Of a stretch of DNA of 64,000 nt, positions 1 through 10,063 are shown in pieces. A model generated the notes under the pieces. That model worked only from the letters and a program-made list of their open reading frames with translations. It made no database searches and was not told where the DNA came from. Source of the DNA: Betaproteobacteria bacterium (GTDB taxonomy: Bacteria; Pseudomonadota; Gammaproteobacteria; Burkholderiales; Burkholderiaceae_C); the NCBI GenBank assembly GCA_013289985.1, contig JABCYW010000013.1:1-64000 (forward strand), read 5' to 3'. Position numbers and translations under genes: made by a program. Numbering within the stretch: the first letter of the stretch is position 1; every line of letters starts with the position of its first letter.

Positions 1-45
1 CAGCTCGATCTTGGTGCCGCCGATGTCCAGGCCGAAATAGAGCAT
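1..45 (-). CDS. ROK-family sugar kinase, N-terminal end only
   Basis: Fifteen codons are visible before the left window edge. They read MLYFGLDIGGTKIEL, with the DIGGTK phosphate-binding loop that opens ROK-family sugar kinases such as glucokinase, NagK and fructokinase. The ATG follows the stop of the upstream SIS gene after a single base, so the two are almost certainly co-transcribed and perhaps translationally coupled. Beside an AgaS-type enzyme, an amino-sugar kinase making the 6-phosphate substrate is the simplest reading, but substrate cannot be judged from this fragment. Confidence 0.7.
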   Translation of the reverse strand, partial: MLYFGLDIGGTKIEL

Positions 46-46
46 G

Positions 47-1228
47 TCAGCGGCTGGCATGGCTGTGGATGGTCACGCCCTGGACGACACGGTTGACCAT
101 GCCGTCCGGGAAAGGGTTGTCCGGGGTCAGGCCCAGCGCCACCGACTTGTTCAGCGCCAGCAACTGCGCGGCCATCAGCCATAGCGGGATCAGCCAGACG
201 TCATCCAGCGCCAGAGCGCCCTGCGCTAGCGCCGGCACGGGCAGGAATGCGGGCAACGACTCTGCGACGCCCTCCGGGCCCAGGGTCAGTACGCGGGCAG
301 CGACGCCGTCACGGCGCAGCTCCTCCACCAGATCGCGCTCGTAGCTTCGCGCGACCTCGCCGCGACTGCGCAGCACCACCACCAGCGACTGCGAATCCAG
401 CATGGACTTGGGACCGTGGCGAAAGCCCAGCGGCGTGTTCGAGACCGCCATCACCCGGCCGCTGGTCAGTTCCAGCACCTTCAACGCCGCTTCCTTGGCC
501 AGCGCCTCTTGTGGGCCGCTGCCAAGGTAGACGATGCGCTGTACGGGCGTCTGCGCAAGGGTCCGGAGTGACGCAGCCCAATCCGGCATGGCCTTCTGGG
601 CCATGTCGGCGAGCTGGGAGAGCTTCGCCAGTCGTTCGGACCAAGGGTCGCCCCCAAGCGTGATCAGGGCGGCCAGCAGCATCGTAGACAGGCTGCTGGT
701 CATGGCAAAACCGCGATCGCAACTACCCTCTGGCATCAGCAGATTCAGCGTGTCGGCACGCCCAGCGCTGCCATTGAGCAACGCGCCATCGGCATTGCAG
801 GTGATGTTGAGGAAGCGCGGACGGTCGACGAACTCGCGCAGCAGTTTCACCGTGGCCAGACTCTCCGGGCTGTTGCCGCTGCGTCCGAACGAGACCAGCA
901 AGGTGGGCTGCTCGCGCCGCAAGTACAGCTCGGGATGGGTCAGGAGGCTGGTGCTCGCAATCGCCCGCACGTCCGCCGGCCAGCCCGCATTCAGTGTGTC
1001 CGCGGCCATCTCGCCAATGTACGCAGAGCTGCCAGCGCCGGCCAGGATCACCCGGTTGCCGGGCTGCTGCAGCCAATCGCCCAGGAAGTCGTCAATGCGG
1101 GCTTGCATGGCGTCCAGCATTGTCGCCAGTGCACGCCAGATCGCCGGTTGATGTTCGATTTCCTCGGCCGTATGCAGGCCGCCAAGGCGCTGCCATTCGC
1201 CGCGTTCGCGTTGGAGAAGTGATGTCAT
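47..1228 (-). CDS. agaS: AgaS-type SIS-domain aldose-ketose isomerase / amino-sugar-phosphate deaminase
   Basis: This 393-residue cytoplasmic protein has two SIS domains, with GAGSSAYIG and SFGRSGNSPES in the first and GSGPQEALAKEAALK and PLGFRHGPKS in the second. That is the AgaS / GlmS-isomerase-like architecture; the family acts on galactosamine-6-phosphate or related sugar phosphates. It lacks the GlmS glutaminase domain. I chose the ATG at 1228, preceded by GGAATCCT, over an upstream in-frame codon at 1279 that adds 17 basic residues. It is followed after one base by a ROK kinase and diverges from a GH31 glycosidase gene, which fits uptake and phosphorylation of an amino sugar followed by deamination. 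The exact substrate is an inference. Confidence 0.8.
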   Translation of the reverse strand: MTSLLQRERGEWQRLGGLHTAEEIEHQPAIWRALATMLDAMQARIDDFLGDWLQQPGNRVILAGAGSSAYIGEMAADTLNAGWPADVRAIASTSLLTHPELYLRREQPTLLVSFGRSGNSPESLATVKLLREFVDRPRFLNITCNADGALLNGSAGRADTLNLLMPEGSCDRGFAMTSSLSTMLLAALITLGGDPWSERLAKLSQLADMAQKAMPDWAASLRTLAQTPVQRIVYLGSGPQEALAKEAALKVLELTSGRVMAVSNTPLGFRHGPKSMLDSQSLVVVLRSRGEVARSYERDLVEELRRDGVAARVLTLGPEGVAESLPAFLPVPALAQGALALDDVWLIPLWLMAAQLLALNKSVALGLTPDNPFPDGMVNRVVQGVTIHSHASR

Positions 1229-1613
1229 TGAGGATTCCAAGTGTCGTCGAACGATAGCCTTCGGTTTTCGAAAAGTCAAATAAAGAAGGAAAATACAAAG
1301 TTAAATGGCGCCGTATCTTTCGTTTTCTGCCGACCTTAGGTGCCCACCAGCTGACTTTTCTCGATCGAGCGGCGCCCAAGATGCCGACAAGCACCGCAAT
1401 CCTCGCGCGGCAAGTTGACTGAACGAAAGCAACACGTTCGCTCTGCACGCGATTCGAAAGGCAAAATCGGTTTTGTCTTCATCGTTTTCCCTTGATTTTG
1501 GCCTTAACTTTCGATTTATGACTTTGCTTTGTTGACTTGTTTCGATGTCATTTCTAGAGTTACCGCAATTGATTAAAAACCGCCAGGCCGAGGCGCCGGG
1601 CAAGGAACATCGA
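1229..1613. promoter_or_regulatory. divergent promoter region agaS / GH31 with repeated TGACTT-TTCGA motif
   Basis: This 385-bp gap separates the divergent agaS and GH31 genes and is clearly richer in A+T than its neighbours. A motif of the form TRACTT(T/G)T-TCGA recurs at 1265-1278 (reverse orientation), 1352-1364, 1505-1514 and 1533-1545. The copies could be binding sites of one regulator controlling both arms; no regulator gene lies beside them in this window. No protein gene is credible here. Confidence 0.4.
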
Positions 1614-4600
1614 ATGAACAAGCAAGTGCGGGACGCTCGAAACCTTGACGCGAGCAATGCGGCGTGGATCCTGATGGCGCTGGCTGTGTGGATGGGTAGC
1701 GCTGCAGCGCGGCCAGTTGGACAACTGCAGAAGCTGGAGCCGCTGCCCGCCGGTGTTGCGATGGCCGCCATGCAGGCCGAAGCAGGGGACGATGGCGCGG
1801 CCACCCGCTTCGAACTTCGTACCGACGCCGGCGCGCGGCTGCGCATCAGCCTGTTGCGCGCCGACATGTTGCATATCCAGGCGGGTGCCCAGGGCACCCT
1901 CACCGGGGCTGGCGACAAGGCCGCGCCCATCGTGCTGCCTCGCCGCTGGGCGGCAGTGGAGAACCACGTCGTCGAGCAGCCGGAACACATCGACATCCAG
2001 ACGGCGGCACTGACTCTGCGCATTCATCGCAAGCCGCTGCGCTTCGAACTGCTGCGTGCAGGGGACAGCCGGCCGCTGTGGCGCGAACTGCAGCCGCTGG
2101 ACCTGGCGGACAAGCGCGCGGTGCAGACGCTCAGCAGCGACGCCGGCGAGCACTTCTACGGCGGCGGCCAGCAGAACGGCCGCTTCGAGTTCAAGGGCCG
2201 GCAACTGGACGTGTCCTATTCCGGCGGCTGGGAGGATGGCGACCGGCCCAGCCCCGCGCCTTTCCTCATGAGTTCGCGCGGCTGGGGCATGCTGCGCAAC
2301 ACCTGGAGCGACGGCCACTACGACCTGCGCACGGACGACCAGGTCAGCCTCGAGCACGACGAGGGGCGCTTCGACGCCTACTACTTCGTCGGCGCCGGCG
2401 TGCGAGAGGTGCTCGCCGACTACACCGAGCTGACCGGTCGCGCCCGGCTGCTGCCACGCTGGGCCTTCGAGTTCGGCGACGCCGATTGCTACAACGACGC
2501 CGACAACGCCAGGAAGCCCGGCACCGTGCCCAAGGGCTGGAGCGACGGCCCCACCGGCAAGACGCCCGACGCGATCGAGACCGTGGCCCGCCAATACCGC
2601 GAGCACGACATGCCCGGCGGCTGGATCCTGCCCAACGACGGCTACGGCTGCGGCTACACCGACCTGCCCAAGGTCGTGCAGGGCCTCAAGGGCTACGGTT
2701 TTCGCACCGGCCTGTGGACAGAGAACGGCGTCGACAAGATCGCGTGGGAGGTCGGCCAGGCCGGCACGCGCGTGCAGAAGCTGGACGTGGCCTGGACCGG
2801 CAAGGGCTACCAGTTCGCCATGGACGCCAACCAGTCGGCGTACCAGGGCATCCTGGGCAATTCCGACTCGCGGCCCTTCATCTGGACCGTCATGGGCTGG
2901 GCCGGCATCCAGCGCTACGCAGTTACCTGGACCGGCGACCAGAGCGGCAGCTGGGACTACATCCGCTGGCATGTCCCGACCCTGATCGGCTCGGGCCTGT
3001 CGGGCCAGGTCTATGCCACCGGCGACGTCGACGGCATCTTCGGCGGCAGCCCCGAGACCTACACGCGCGACCTGCAGTGGAAGAGCTTCACGCCGGTTCT
3101 GATGGGCATGTCGGGCTGGTCGCAGGCCGAGCGCAAGCACCCCTGGTGGTTCGAGGAGCCGTATCGCTCGATCAACCGGCGCTACCTCAAGCTCAAGCTG
3201 CGCCTGACGCCGCTGATGTACACCCTGGCGCGCGAGGCCGAGCTCAGCGGCGCGCCGCTGGTGCGCGGTCTCATGTGGGACCACGCCGGCGACCCCGAGG
3301 CCTTCAGCGAGGCCTACAAGACGCAGTTCCTGCTCGGGCGCGACCTGCTCGTCGCGCCGGTGTTCCGCAGCCAGTCCGCCAGCCAGGGCTGGCGCAAGGC
3401 CATCCACCTGCCCGAGGGCCTGTGGTTCGACTACTGGGACGGCCGCCAGGTCGACGCGTCGCACGTTGGCCGTGATCTCGACCGCCAGGTGGACCTCGCC
3501 ACGGTGCCCGTCTTCGTGCGCGCCGGCGCCATCCTGCCGATGTACCCCGAGACGCTCTACGACGGCCAGAAGCCCAAGGACGAACTGACCCTGGATCTCT
3601 ACCCGTACGGCGAGTCCGAGTTCCAGCTGTACGAGGACGACGGCAACACGCGCAGGTACCAGGACGGCGCCTTCAGCCAGCAACGCATCCGCATGCAGGC
3701 CGCGGGTCATGGCACCGCCACCGTCGGCGACGTGCGCGTGCAGATCGATGCCGTGCAGGGCCGCTATGACGGCCAGGAAGCGGCGCGCCGCTATGCCTTG
3801 CAGATGCACACGCATGCCGCGCCGCAGACTGTGGTGCTGGACGGGCGCACGCTGGCGCGCCTGGGCGATCGCGCGGCATTCGACGCGCTGGCCCCCGACG
3901 CCGAGGGCTGGTTCTACGACGCCACCGACCGCCAGGGCACGCTGTGGGCGCGCAGCCGCCGCACGGACATCCGCCAGGCGCTGGCCTTCGACGTGCGCAT
4001 CGCCGCCGACAGCGCCCAGACGCGCGCGTCCGACTTCCCGGCCGCGCCCGAAGCGGGCCGCGCCGTGCCGGCCGACAGCCTCGTCGTGGTCAACCGCCCG
4101 GCCGAGGAGCCCGGCCATCCGCTCGAGAACGCCCTCGGCGACAAGCCCGACGCGTGGTTCCGCACGACCCGCGACCAGGCCCTGCACTGGGGCCCGCACG
4201 AATGGGTGCTGGGCCTGGGCGAGCGCCGCCTGATCGATGGCGTCGAGCTCGCGCCGCGCACCGACAAGAACTGGCAGTACGGCCAGGTGCGCGACTACGA
4301 GGTCTATCTCGGCGACAACAACGGCGACTGGGGCGCCCCGGTGGCGCGCGGCCAGCTCAAGCTGCAGCAGGGCCCGCAGACCATCGCGTTCCCGCCCACC
4401 GCCGGTCGCCTGCTGCGCTTCCGCGTGCTGTCGACGCAGAACCCCGAGGGCGACGGCGCCACGAGCACCGACCCGATGGTCAGTGCCGCGGCCGCCGCCC
4501 AGGCCAAGGCCTTCAATGCCTTCGTGCCCAGCGACGTCGGCAATGTCACCCTGTCCGAGTTCAAGGTGCTCGAGCACCGTCCCGCCACCGGCCGTGCCCA

Positions 4601-5030
4601 GCAACGCGCGCTCTCGGAGCTGGCGCTGCCGGCCGCCATCGCCAAGGACAAGCCCGCCAGCGGCGCCGCCCGGATGCGCATGAACGGCCTGCAGTTCCGC
4701 AAGGGCCTGGGCATGAAGCCGGGCCAGGTGCTGAACCTGCAATTGCAGGGGCAGTGGCAACTGTTCCGCGCCGACCTGGGCATCGACGACAGCTGCCGCG
4801 CGGCCGGAGGGCTGCAGTTCCAGGTCTGGAGCGGCACGCGCCTGCTCTACGACAGCGGCCTGATCCAGGCGCCGGCGGTGGTCAAGCCGGAGCTGGACCT
4901 GCGCGGCCTGACGCAGCTGAGCCTGCGCACCCTGGGCGCGCGCGGCGCACGCCCGGGCCAGGTCTGCGGCAACTGGGCCAACGCCGTCCTGATCGGCGGC
5001 GAAGGCGACAGCGCGGCCGCTCAGCGCTGA
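1614..5030 (+). CDS. secreted GH31 glycoside hydrolase with F5/8-type C and NPCBM carbohydrate-binding domains
   Basis: This is a 1138-residue exported enzyme. The ATG at 1614 has AAGGAA seven bases upstream and opens a signal peptide ending near residue 34 (hydrophobic core AAWILMALAVWMG). The central GH31 barrel carries KLDVAWTG with the likely nucleophile Asp391, and TWTGDQSG with the likely acid/base Asp442. The DVAW/GYQF pattern resembles the alpha-N-acetylgalactosaminidase branch of GH31 more than the usual WxDMNE pattern; that assignment is from memory and is an inference. After the C-terminal beta domains comes a discoidin-like (F5/8 type C) module near residues 850-960 and an NPCBM-like module near 1020-1130. 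It heads a plus-strand run with a TonB receptor and two lectin proteins. Confidence 0.82.
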   Translation: MNKQVRDARNLDASNAAWILMALAVWMGSAAARPVGQLQKLEPLPAGVAMAAMQAEAGDDGAATRFELRTDAGARLRISLLRADMLHIQAGAQGTLTGAGDKAAPIVLPRRWAAVENHVVEQPEHIDIQTAALTLRIHRKPLRFELLRAGDSRPLWRELQPLDLADKRAVQTLSSDAGEHFYGGGQQNGRFEFKGRQLDVSYSGGWEDGDRPSPAPFLMSSRGWGMLRNTWSDGHYDLRTDDQVSLEHDEGRFDAYYFVGAGVREVLADYTELTGRARLLPRWAFEFGDADCYNDADNARKPGTVPKGWSDGPTGKTPDAIETVARQYREHDMPGGWILPNDGYGCGYTDLPKVVQGLKGYGFRTGLWTENGVDKIAWEVGQAGTRVQKLDVAWTGKGYQFAMDANQSAYQGILGNSDSRPFIWTVMGWAGIQRYAVTWTGDQSGSWDYIRWHVPTLIGSGLSGQVYATGDVDGIFGGSPETYTRDLQWKSFTPVLMGMSGWSQAERKHPWWFEEPYRSINRRYLKLKLRLTPLMYTLAREAELSGAPLVRGLMWDHAGDPEAFSEAYKTQFLLGRDLLVAPVFRSQSASQGWRKAIHLPEGLWFDYWDGRQVDASHVGRDLDRQVDLATVPVFVRAGAILPMYPETLYDGQKPKDELTLDLYPYGESEFQLYEDDGNTRRYQDGAFSQQRIRMQAAGHGTATVGDVRVQIDAVQGRYDGQEAARRYALQMHTHAAPQTVVLDGRTLARLGDRAAFDALAPDAEGWFYDATDRQGTLWARSRRTDIRQALAFDVRIAADSAQTRASDFPAAPEAGRAVPADSLVVVNRPAEEPGHPLENALGDKPDAWFRTTRDQALHWGPHEWVLGLGERRLIDGVELAPRTDKNWQYGQVRDYEVYLGDNNGDWGAPVARGQLKLQQGPQTIAFPPTAGRLLRFRVLSTQNPEGDGATSTDPMVSAAAAAQAKAFNAFVPSDVGNVTLSEFKVLEHRPATGRAQQRALSELALPAAIAKDKPASGAARMRMNGLQFRKGLGMKPGQVLNLQLQGQWQLFRADLGIDDSCRAAGGLQFQVWSGTRLLYDSGLIQAPAVVKPELDLRGLTQLSLRTLGARGARPGQVCGNWANAVLIGGEGDSAAAQR

Positions 5031-5133
5031 AGGCGCGCGCACCTGTGCCCGTGACGAGCGGGCGCCGACCCCTGATCGATCTCGAAGTCGACCTTTAGCA
5101 ATCCAACCGGCCCTCACGAAAGAAGCCTCCACC

Positions 5134-8100
5134 ATGCCACGCATCCTTCATCGCCTGCCACCTTCCCGCCTGTGCAGTGGCGCCCTTGCAGTCGCCATGG
5201 CGCTGACCGTTCTTGCCGCGCCCGAGGCATGGGCGCAATCCAACACCACCACCACGATCTACGGCGTGGTCAAGACCGGCGCCGGAGCCGGGGCGGTGGT
5301 GGTGGTGGTGCAGAACCTGGACACCGGCGTGACGCGCACGCTGCAGCCCGATGCCTCTGGCCACTACCTCGCCAATTCGCTGCCACCAGGGCGCTATCAG
5401 GTACGGCTCGTGCGCGACGGCAACGTCGAGGCCAGCCGCGATGTCGAGGCCCTCGTCGGCGCGGGCATCGAGGCCGACCTCGATGGCGTTGATGGCGCGC
5501 AGACAGTGACGGTCACGGCCGCGTCTCGGCGCATCGACGTCACGAGCACCAACAACGGCGTGGGCTTCACCGCCAAGGAACTGGATTCCCTGCCGGTGGC
5601 CAAGGACGTGATGTCGGTGGCCCAGCTCACGCCGGGCGTGACCCGCAATACCAATGGCCAGTACGGCAACGCGCCGCAGGTCGGCGGTTCGGGCGCGTCC
5701 GAGAACGCCTTCTACATCAACGGTTTCCCGGTCACCAACATCCTGACCCAGGTCGGTGCCTCCGAGCTGCCCTTTGGCGCTATCGGAAACATGCAAGTGC
5801 TGACGGGCGGGTACGGCGCGGAGTTTGGCCGCTCGACGGGCGGCGTGATCAACATCACCACCAAGAGCGGCACCAACACCTGGGAGGTCGGTGGCAAGGT
5901 CTCGTTCACGCCCAACGCGCTACGCGGCAAGACCGACAACACCTACTACCCCAATACCGGCGCCAATCCGGCGACCGACGGCAAGCTTCTGTACTGGAAC
6001 CGGGACAACAGCAGCACGAGCAAGGTCTACGGTGCCTATGTTGGCGGCCCGCTGATCCCCAACAAGTTGTTCATCTTCGCTGCGGCGGAACAAACCCATA
6101 CCGGCTCCGATTCGATCGCCGCCTCCAGCGACCCCGGCGTCTCCAAAGCGGGCTGGAGCGTGGGCAACAACTTGGTCGAGCATTACCTGCTCAAGCTCGA
6201 CTACAACATCACCGACGACCATCACCTCGAACTCACGAAGATGTTCGATCGCACGACGACGCATTCCCAGGGCTTCGGCTACGACTACGCCACGCTGAGT
6301 ACCAACGGCGTGGCCGGCAACAGCGGTCAGAGGACGATCAACAACTGCCCCAACAACAGCTATTGTGTGCCGGGCGACGACCTGACCGTCCTCAAGTACA
6401 CGGGCTATCTGACGGATCACCTGACCGTGACGGCCCTGTACGGCGATTCGCGCACCACGCACTCGCGCACGCCCAACGGCTACGACGCCTCGCTGGCACA
6501 GACCGTTTCCACCCAGACGACGCGTGTGCCGGGCCTGACCTACAACAACCCGCAGACTGTCACGGGCCTGCTGACCGCGCCGGGCTCCGGCGACCGGCAA
6601 CGCGGCGGCCGCTTCGACCTCGAGTACCAGCTGGGAACGCATGACATTCGCGGCGGCATCGACCACATGGCGATCAGCTCCAACGTCGGCACCAGCATGG
6701 CCGGCGGCTCGACCTGGACCTACCAGCACTACAACGACCCGACCCAGTTGCCCTTCGGCGCAACCGAGTCGCCGGCCCAGGGCGGCGGCTACGGCGCTCA
6801 GGGCTATTTCGTCAGCCAGGACTTCAACTCCAAGCTGGCCCATCCGACCAGCGTGCAGTCGGCCCAGTACATCCAGGACCGCTGGCAGGTCACGCCGCGC
6901 CTGATGCTGGACCTGGGCCTGCGCAGCGAGAGCTTCACCAACGACGACAGCCAGGGCCGCAAGCTGATCTCGCAGAACAACATGCTGGCGCCCCGCCTGG
7001 CCGCCAGCTGGGACCTGAACGGCGACGGCACTACCAAGCTCTACGCCAACGCGGGCCGCTACACCTTGCCGGTGCCGTCCAGTCTGTCGAGCAACATCGC
7101 CACGGGCCTGCTGTCCACCAGCACCTACTACACCTACACCGGCGTGGACCCGGCCACCGGCGCGCCAACGGGCCTGCACGCGATCAGCCCGGCGACCTCG
7201 GTCAACAACTACTTCGGCCAGACGCCCGATCCGCGCACGCTGGTGGCGCTGCACCTGAAGCCACTGTCGCAGGACGAGTTCACGCTGGGCTTCGAACATG
7301 CGCTGGCGCGCAAGTACACGGTCGGCGCCAGTGCGCTCTATCGCCGGCTCAACGACACGCTGGACGATACCTGCGACCAGCGCCCGATCGACGCCTGGGC
7401 CGCGCGCAACGGCGTGGACGAGAGCAACTATGCGGGGTTCCAGTGCGCCGTCATGAACCCTGGCCGCGAAAACGACTTGCTGGTCGACTTCGGCGACGGC
7501 AAGGGCCTGCGCCGCGTCGACATCAGCGCCGCCGAATGGGGCAACCCGCGTCCCAACCGAACCTACAAGGCGTTTAACTTCTTCGCCGAGCATCCATTCA
7601 GCGACGGCTGGTACGGCAAGCTGACGTACACCCTGTCCTGGAGCAAGGGCAACCAGGAGGGCGAGACCGACTCCGTCGGCGGCGGCGACGTGGGCCTGAC
7701 CGTCAGCGACGACTACAAGGAACTGATGGAGCATTCCTACGGCTATCTCAGCAACGACCATCGCCACGCGATCAAGGCCTACGGCTATGTGCAAGTTCAC
7801 CCCGAAGTTCTGCTGGGCGCCAATGCACAGCTGGTCTCGGGCGCGCCGCGCAGTTGCTCCGGCAACTATCCCGTCCAGGCCGTGGCCAACACCCTCGGCT
7901 ACGGATCCTCGTTCCACTACTGCAACGGCGTGGCCGCACAGCGCGGCACCGGTGGCCGCCTGCCGTGGTCGACCCAGCTAGATCTGAGCATCGCCTACCA
8001 GCCCGCCATCCTCAAGGGACTGAGTGTCAAGGCCGACGTGTTCAACGTCTTCAATACCCAGGCCGTCCTGCGGAAGAACGACTCCCGCGAGACGCCCGAT

Positions 8101-8190
8101 AACACGGTCAGCCCCACCTACGGCCAGGTCACGGACCGGCAGTCGCCTCGCTCGGTGCTCTTCACGGCCGAATACACGCACGCCTTCTGA
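5134..8190 (+). CDS. Oar-like TonB-dependent outer-membrane receptor
   Basis: This 1018-residue receptor follows the GH31 gene by 103 bp, with GAAAGAAG upstream of its ATG. A signal peptide ends near AWA-Q (residue 34). A carboxypeptidase-regulatory-like beta-sandwich spans roughly residues 40-125, then a plug domain with TVTAASRRIDV, INGFPV and VLTGGYGAEFGRSTGGVINITTKSG. The remainder is a 22-strand-type barrel ending in aromatic TAEYTHAF, the expected outer-membrane insertion signal. Its position directly after a secreted glycosidase suggests import of the released sugar or oligosaccharide, but the substrate cannot be read from sequence. Confidence 0.9.
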   Translation: MPRILHRLPPSRLCSGALAVAMALTVLAAPEAWAQSNTTTTIYGVVKTGAGAGAVVVVVQNLDTGVTRTLQPDASGHYLANSLPPGRYQVRLVRDGNVEASRDVEALVGAGIEADLDGVDGAQTVTVTAASRRIDVTSTNNGVGFTAKELDSLPVAKDVMSVAQLTPGVTRNTNGQYGNAPQVGGSGASENAFYINGFPVTNILTQVGASELPFGAIGNMQVLTGGYGAEFGRSTGGVINITTKSGTNTWEVGGKVSFTPNALRGKTDNTYYPNTGANPATDGKLLYWNRDNSSTSKVYGAYVGGPLIPNKLFIFAAAEQTHTGSDSIAASSDPGVSKAGWSVGNNLVEHYLLKLDYNITDDHHLELTKMFDRTTTHSQGFGYDYATLSTNGVAGNSGQRTINNCPNNSYCVPGDDLTVLKYTGYLTDHLTVTALYGDSRTTHSRTPNGYDASLAQTVSTQTTRVPGLTYNNPQTVTGLLTAPGSGDRQRGGRFDLEYQLGTHDIRGGIDHMAISSNVGTSMAGGSTWTYQHYNDPTQLPFGATESPAQGGGYGAQGYFVSQDFNSKLAHPTSVQSAQYIQDRWQVTPRLMLDLGLRSESFTNDDSQGRKLISQNNMLAPRLAASWDLNGDGTTKLYANAGRYTLPVPSSLSSNIATGLLSTSTYYTYTGVDPATGAPTGLHAISPATSVNNYFGQTPDPRTLVALHLKPLSQDEFTLGFEHALARKYTVGASALYRRLNDTLDDTCDQRPIDAWAARNGVDESNYAGFQCAVMNPGRENDLLVDFGDGKGLRRVDISAAEWGNPRPNRTYKAFNFFAEHPFSDGWYGKLTYTLSWSKGNQEGETDSVGGGDVGLTVSDDYKELMEHSYGYLSNDHRHAIKAYGYVQVHPEVLLGANAQLVSGAPRSCSGNYPVQAVANTLGYGSSFHYCNGVAAQRGTGGRLPWSTQLDLSIAYQPAILKGLSVKADVFNVFNTQAVLRKNDSRETPDNTVSPTYGQVTDRQSPRSVLFTAEYTHAF

Positions 8191-8245
8191 GCGCCGCCAG
8201 GCCGCCAGGTCTTTCAGTTCCGACGATTCCAACGGAGAACATGAC

Positions 8246-9991
8246 ATGCAATTGCTGAAAATTGGTTCCACGACGTCGATGGCAGTCCTCGCCGGCGCAC
8301 TGGCCGGTTGTGGCGGTGGAGACACCCCGCCTCCGGCCACTTCGGTCGCCCCACTCGCCGCAGGCGTCGCGACGGCGCGCGCGGCCAACGCAGGCGCGGC
8401 ATCCGACAGCGCCTCCGAAGCGTCGGCCTGCCCTGCCGGCGCGGTGCTGACCGCACTCACGCCCGATGCCGGATTCGCGCGCAAGGGCTCGGTGTTTTCC
8501 GCGACGCTCTACGACCCGACGATCACGTCGGGCAACACGACGCACCAGCCGCGCAAGCTCAAGGTCCGCGTCACGCTCAATGGCCAGCCCGTGCAGGGTT
8601 GCGCCGTGCAGTGGCAACCGCACGGCAACACGGACAACGACAAGGACAGGAACGGCTGGGTCTTCCCCGACGCGCCGGCGACCGACTTCAATGGCATCTC
8701 CAGCGCCTGGTGGACCGCCGGCAGCGGCCGCCACGAGGTGCTGGACGTGGATGTGAAGCGCGCGGACGGCAGCCGCGCCACCGTCGCGATCAGCGGCGAG
8801 GCGCGCCATCACACCACGCGCGCCAACTCCATCCACGTCACCTGGAACACGCCGGCCTGGCAGAAATTCAGCGCCTCGGTGACGCCGCACAGCTGGCCGG
8901 GCACGACCTACTACGAGGTCATCGGCTTCAACAACGGCTACGGCGGCATCCAGAGCCAGCAACTGCTGTTCTCGCTGTGGGACATCAACGGCGTCAGCCC
9001 GGTCGTCATCGACTCCGGCATCTCGACCTGCACGACCTTCGGCGGCGAGGGCACGGGCATCAAGTGCGAGGCCGCCTACGTCCCCCAGATCGACGCGACG
9101 TATCGCTTCGAACTCGAGGTCGCACCTGCGCCCAACGGCCAGCAGGACTACAGCATGTACTTCACCGACCCGCGCGACGGCCAGCGCAAGAAGCTGGGGA
9201 CGCTGCGCAGCCCGAGCGCTCTGCCGCAGGCCACGGCCTATGGCTTTGTCGAGGATTGGTCCGACACGGCGCACTCCTGCCTGGACAACCCCGTGCGGGC
9301 CGCGACCTACAGTGGCGTTCGCTACCAGGGCCTGGACGGTGCGTGGGTGGACGTGAACAAGGCCGCCGGCGACGCGGTCTACACGCCGGACCACAACGAG
9401 GTCTGCGCCAACTACCGCTTCGACGATGCCGGTGCCGGCAGCTTCCGCCTCAGCACCGGCGGCCACGTGGTCGGCCAGCCGCTGAACCTGCCTGGCGTGC
9501 CTCACGCCCTGCCTATTCCGTACGAGCCGCCGGTGGCGCCGGCACCGCTCGTGCCCGGGCTCAACGTCATCGGCAGCCAGGGCGCGCTCGGCTCGGCACT
9601 CGACGACCCGGCCGGATCGTCCACACCGGGCACCGCGCTCGAGATCTATCCGACGCATGGCGGTGCGTCCCAGCAATGGACCGTGGCCGAGACGGTCGCC
9701 GGTAGCGGCGTCTACACGCTGATCAAGACGCAAAGTGGCCTCGCGTTGGCCGTGGCAGGCGGCGCGACGACGCCGGGCTCGCGTGTCAGCATCGAGACGC
9801 CGGACGGTACGACCGCGCAGCAGTGGCGCATCGTGCAGGTGCGCAGCGGCGTCTACGCGTTGATCCACGTCGCCAGCGGCCTCGTGCTTGACACACAGGG
9901 CGGCGCCATCGGCGCGCTGACGCCCGTGATCATCGCCACGCCAGAGAGCAGTCCGACACAAGAGTGGAGCTTCGCCTCATTGGCGCCGTGA
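8246..9991 (+). CDS. lipoprotein with DUF3472-like domain and C-terminal ricin-type lectin domain
   Basis: This is a 581-residue lipoprotein. The ATG at 8246 lies eight bases after GGAG, and the lipobox LAGALAGC puts the lipidated cysteine at residue 22. Residues about 60-190 form an uncharacterised beta-rich region. A DUF3472-like domain follows with NNGYGGIQSQQLLFSLWD and FGGEGTGIKCE. The last 145 residues repeat a ricin-B pattern with QQW, QQW and QEW motifs. It lies 55 bp after the TonB receptor gene and in the same direction, so it probably acts at the cell surface in capturing glycan for the GH31/receptor system. Its partner at 10283 shares the DUF3472-lectin order. Specific ligand unknown. 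Confidence 0.75.
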   Translation: MQLLKIGSTTSMAVLAGALAGCGGGDTPPPATSVAPLAAGVATARAANAGAASDSASEASACPAGAVLTALTPDAGFARKGSVFSATLYDPTITSGNTTHQPRKLKVRVTLNGQPVQGCAVQWQPHGNTDNDKDRNGWVFPDAPATDFNGISSAWWTAGSGRHEVLDVDVKRADGSRATVAISGEARHHTTRANSIHVTWNTPAWQKFSASVTPHSWPGTTYYEVIGFNNGYGGIQSQQLLFSLWDINGVSPVVIDSGISTCTTFGGEGTGIKCEAAYVPQIDATYRFELEVAPAPNGQQDYSMYFTDPRDGQRKKLGTLRSPSALPQATAYGFVEDWSDTAHSCLDNPVRAATYSGVRYQGLDGAWVDVNKAAGDAVYTPDHNEVCANYRFDDAGAGSFRLSTGGHVVGQPLNLPGVPHALPIPYEPPVAPAPLVPGLNVIGSQGALGSALDDPAGSSTPGTALEIYPTHGGASQQWTVAETVAGSGVYTLIKTQSGLALAVAGGATTPGSRVSIETPDGTTAQQWRIVQVRSGVYALIHVASGLVLDTQGGAIGALTPVIIATPESSPTQEWSFASLAP

Positions 9992-10003
9992 CCACTGACT
10001 GAC

Positions 10004-10025
10004 CGGCGTGGTGCATGCCACGCCG
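10004..10025 (+). terminator. stem-loop after lipoprotein gene
   Basis: An 8-bp perfect stem (CGGCGTGG / CCACGCCG) with a TGCATG loop begins 13 bases after the stop at 9991. There is no T-run after it, so it may be a Rho-dependent pause or an RNA-stabilising hairpin, not a classical terminator. Confidence 0.4.
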
Positions 10026-10063
10026 CGTCACCGCCAACGGGCCGATTTGTGAAGCGACTGGCG

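Noticed and set aside
1560-5144. 1194-codon open frame on the minus strand across the GH31 gene
   Set aside because: It is the antisense shadow of a high-GC gene: low-complexity Ala/Gly/Arg/Val composition, no family motif, while the plus-strand frame has a clear GH31 and binding modules.
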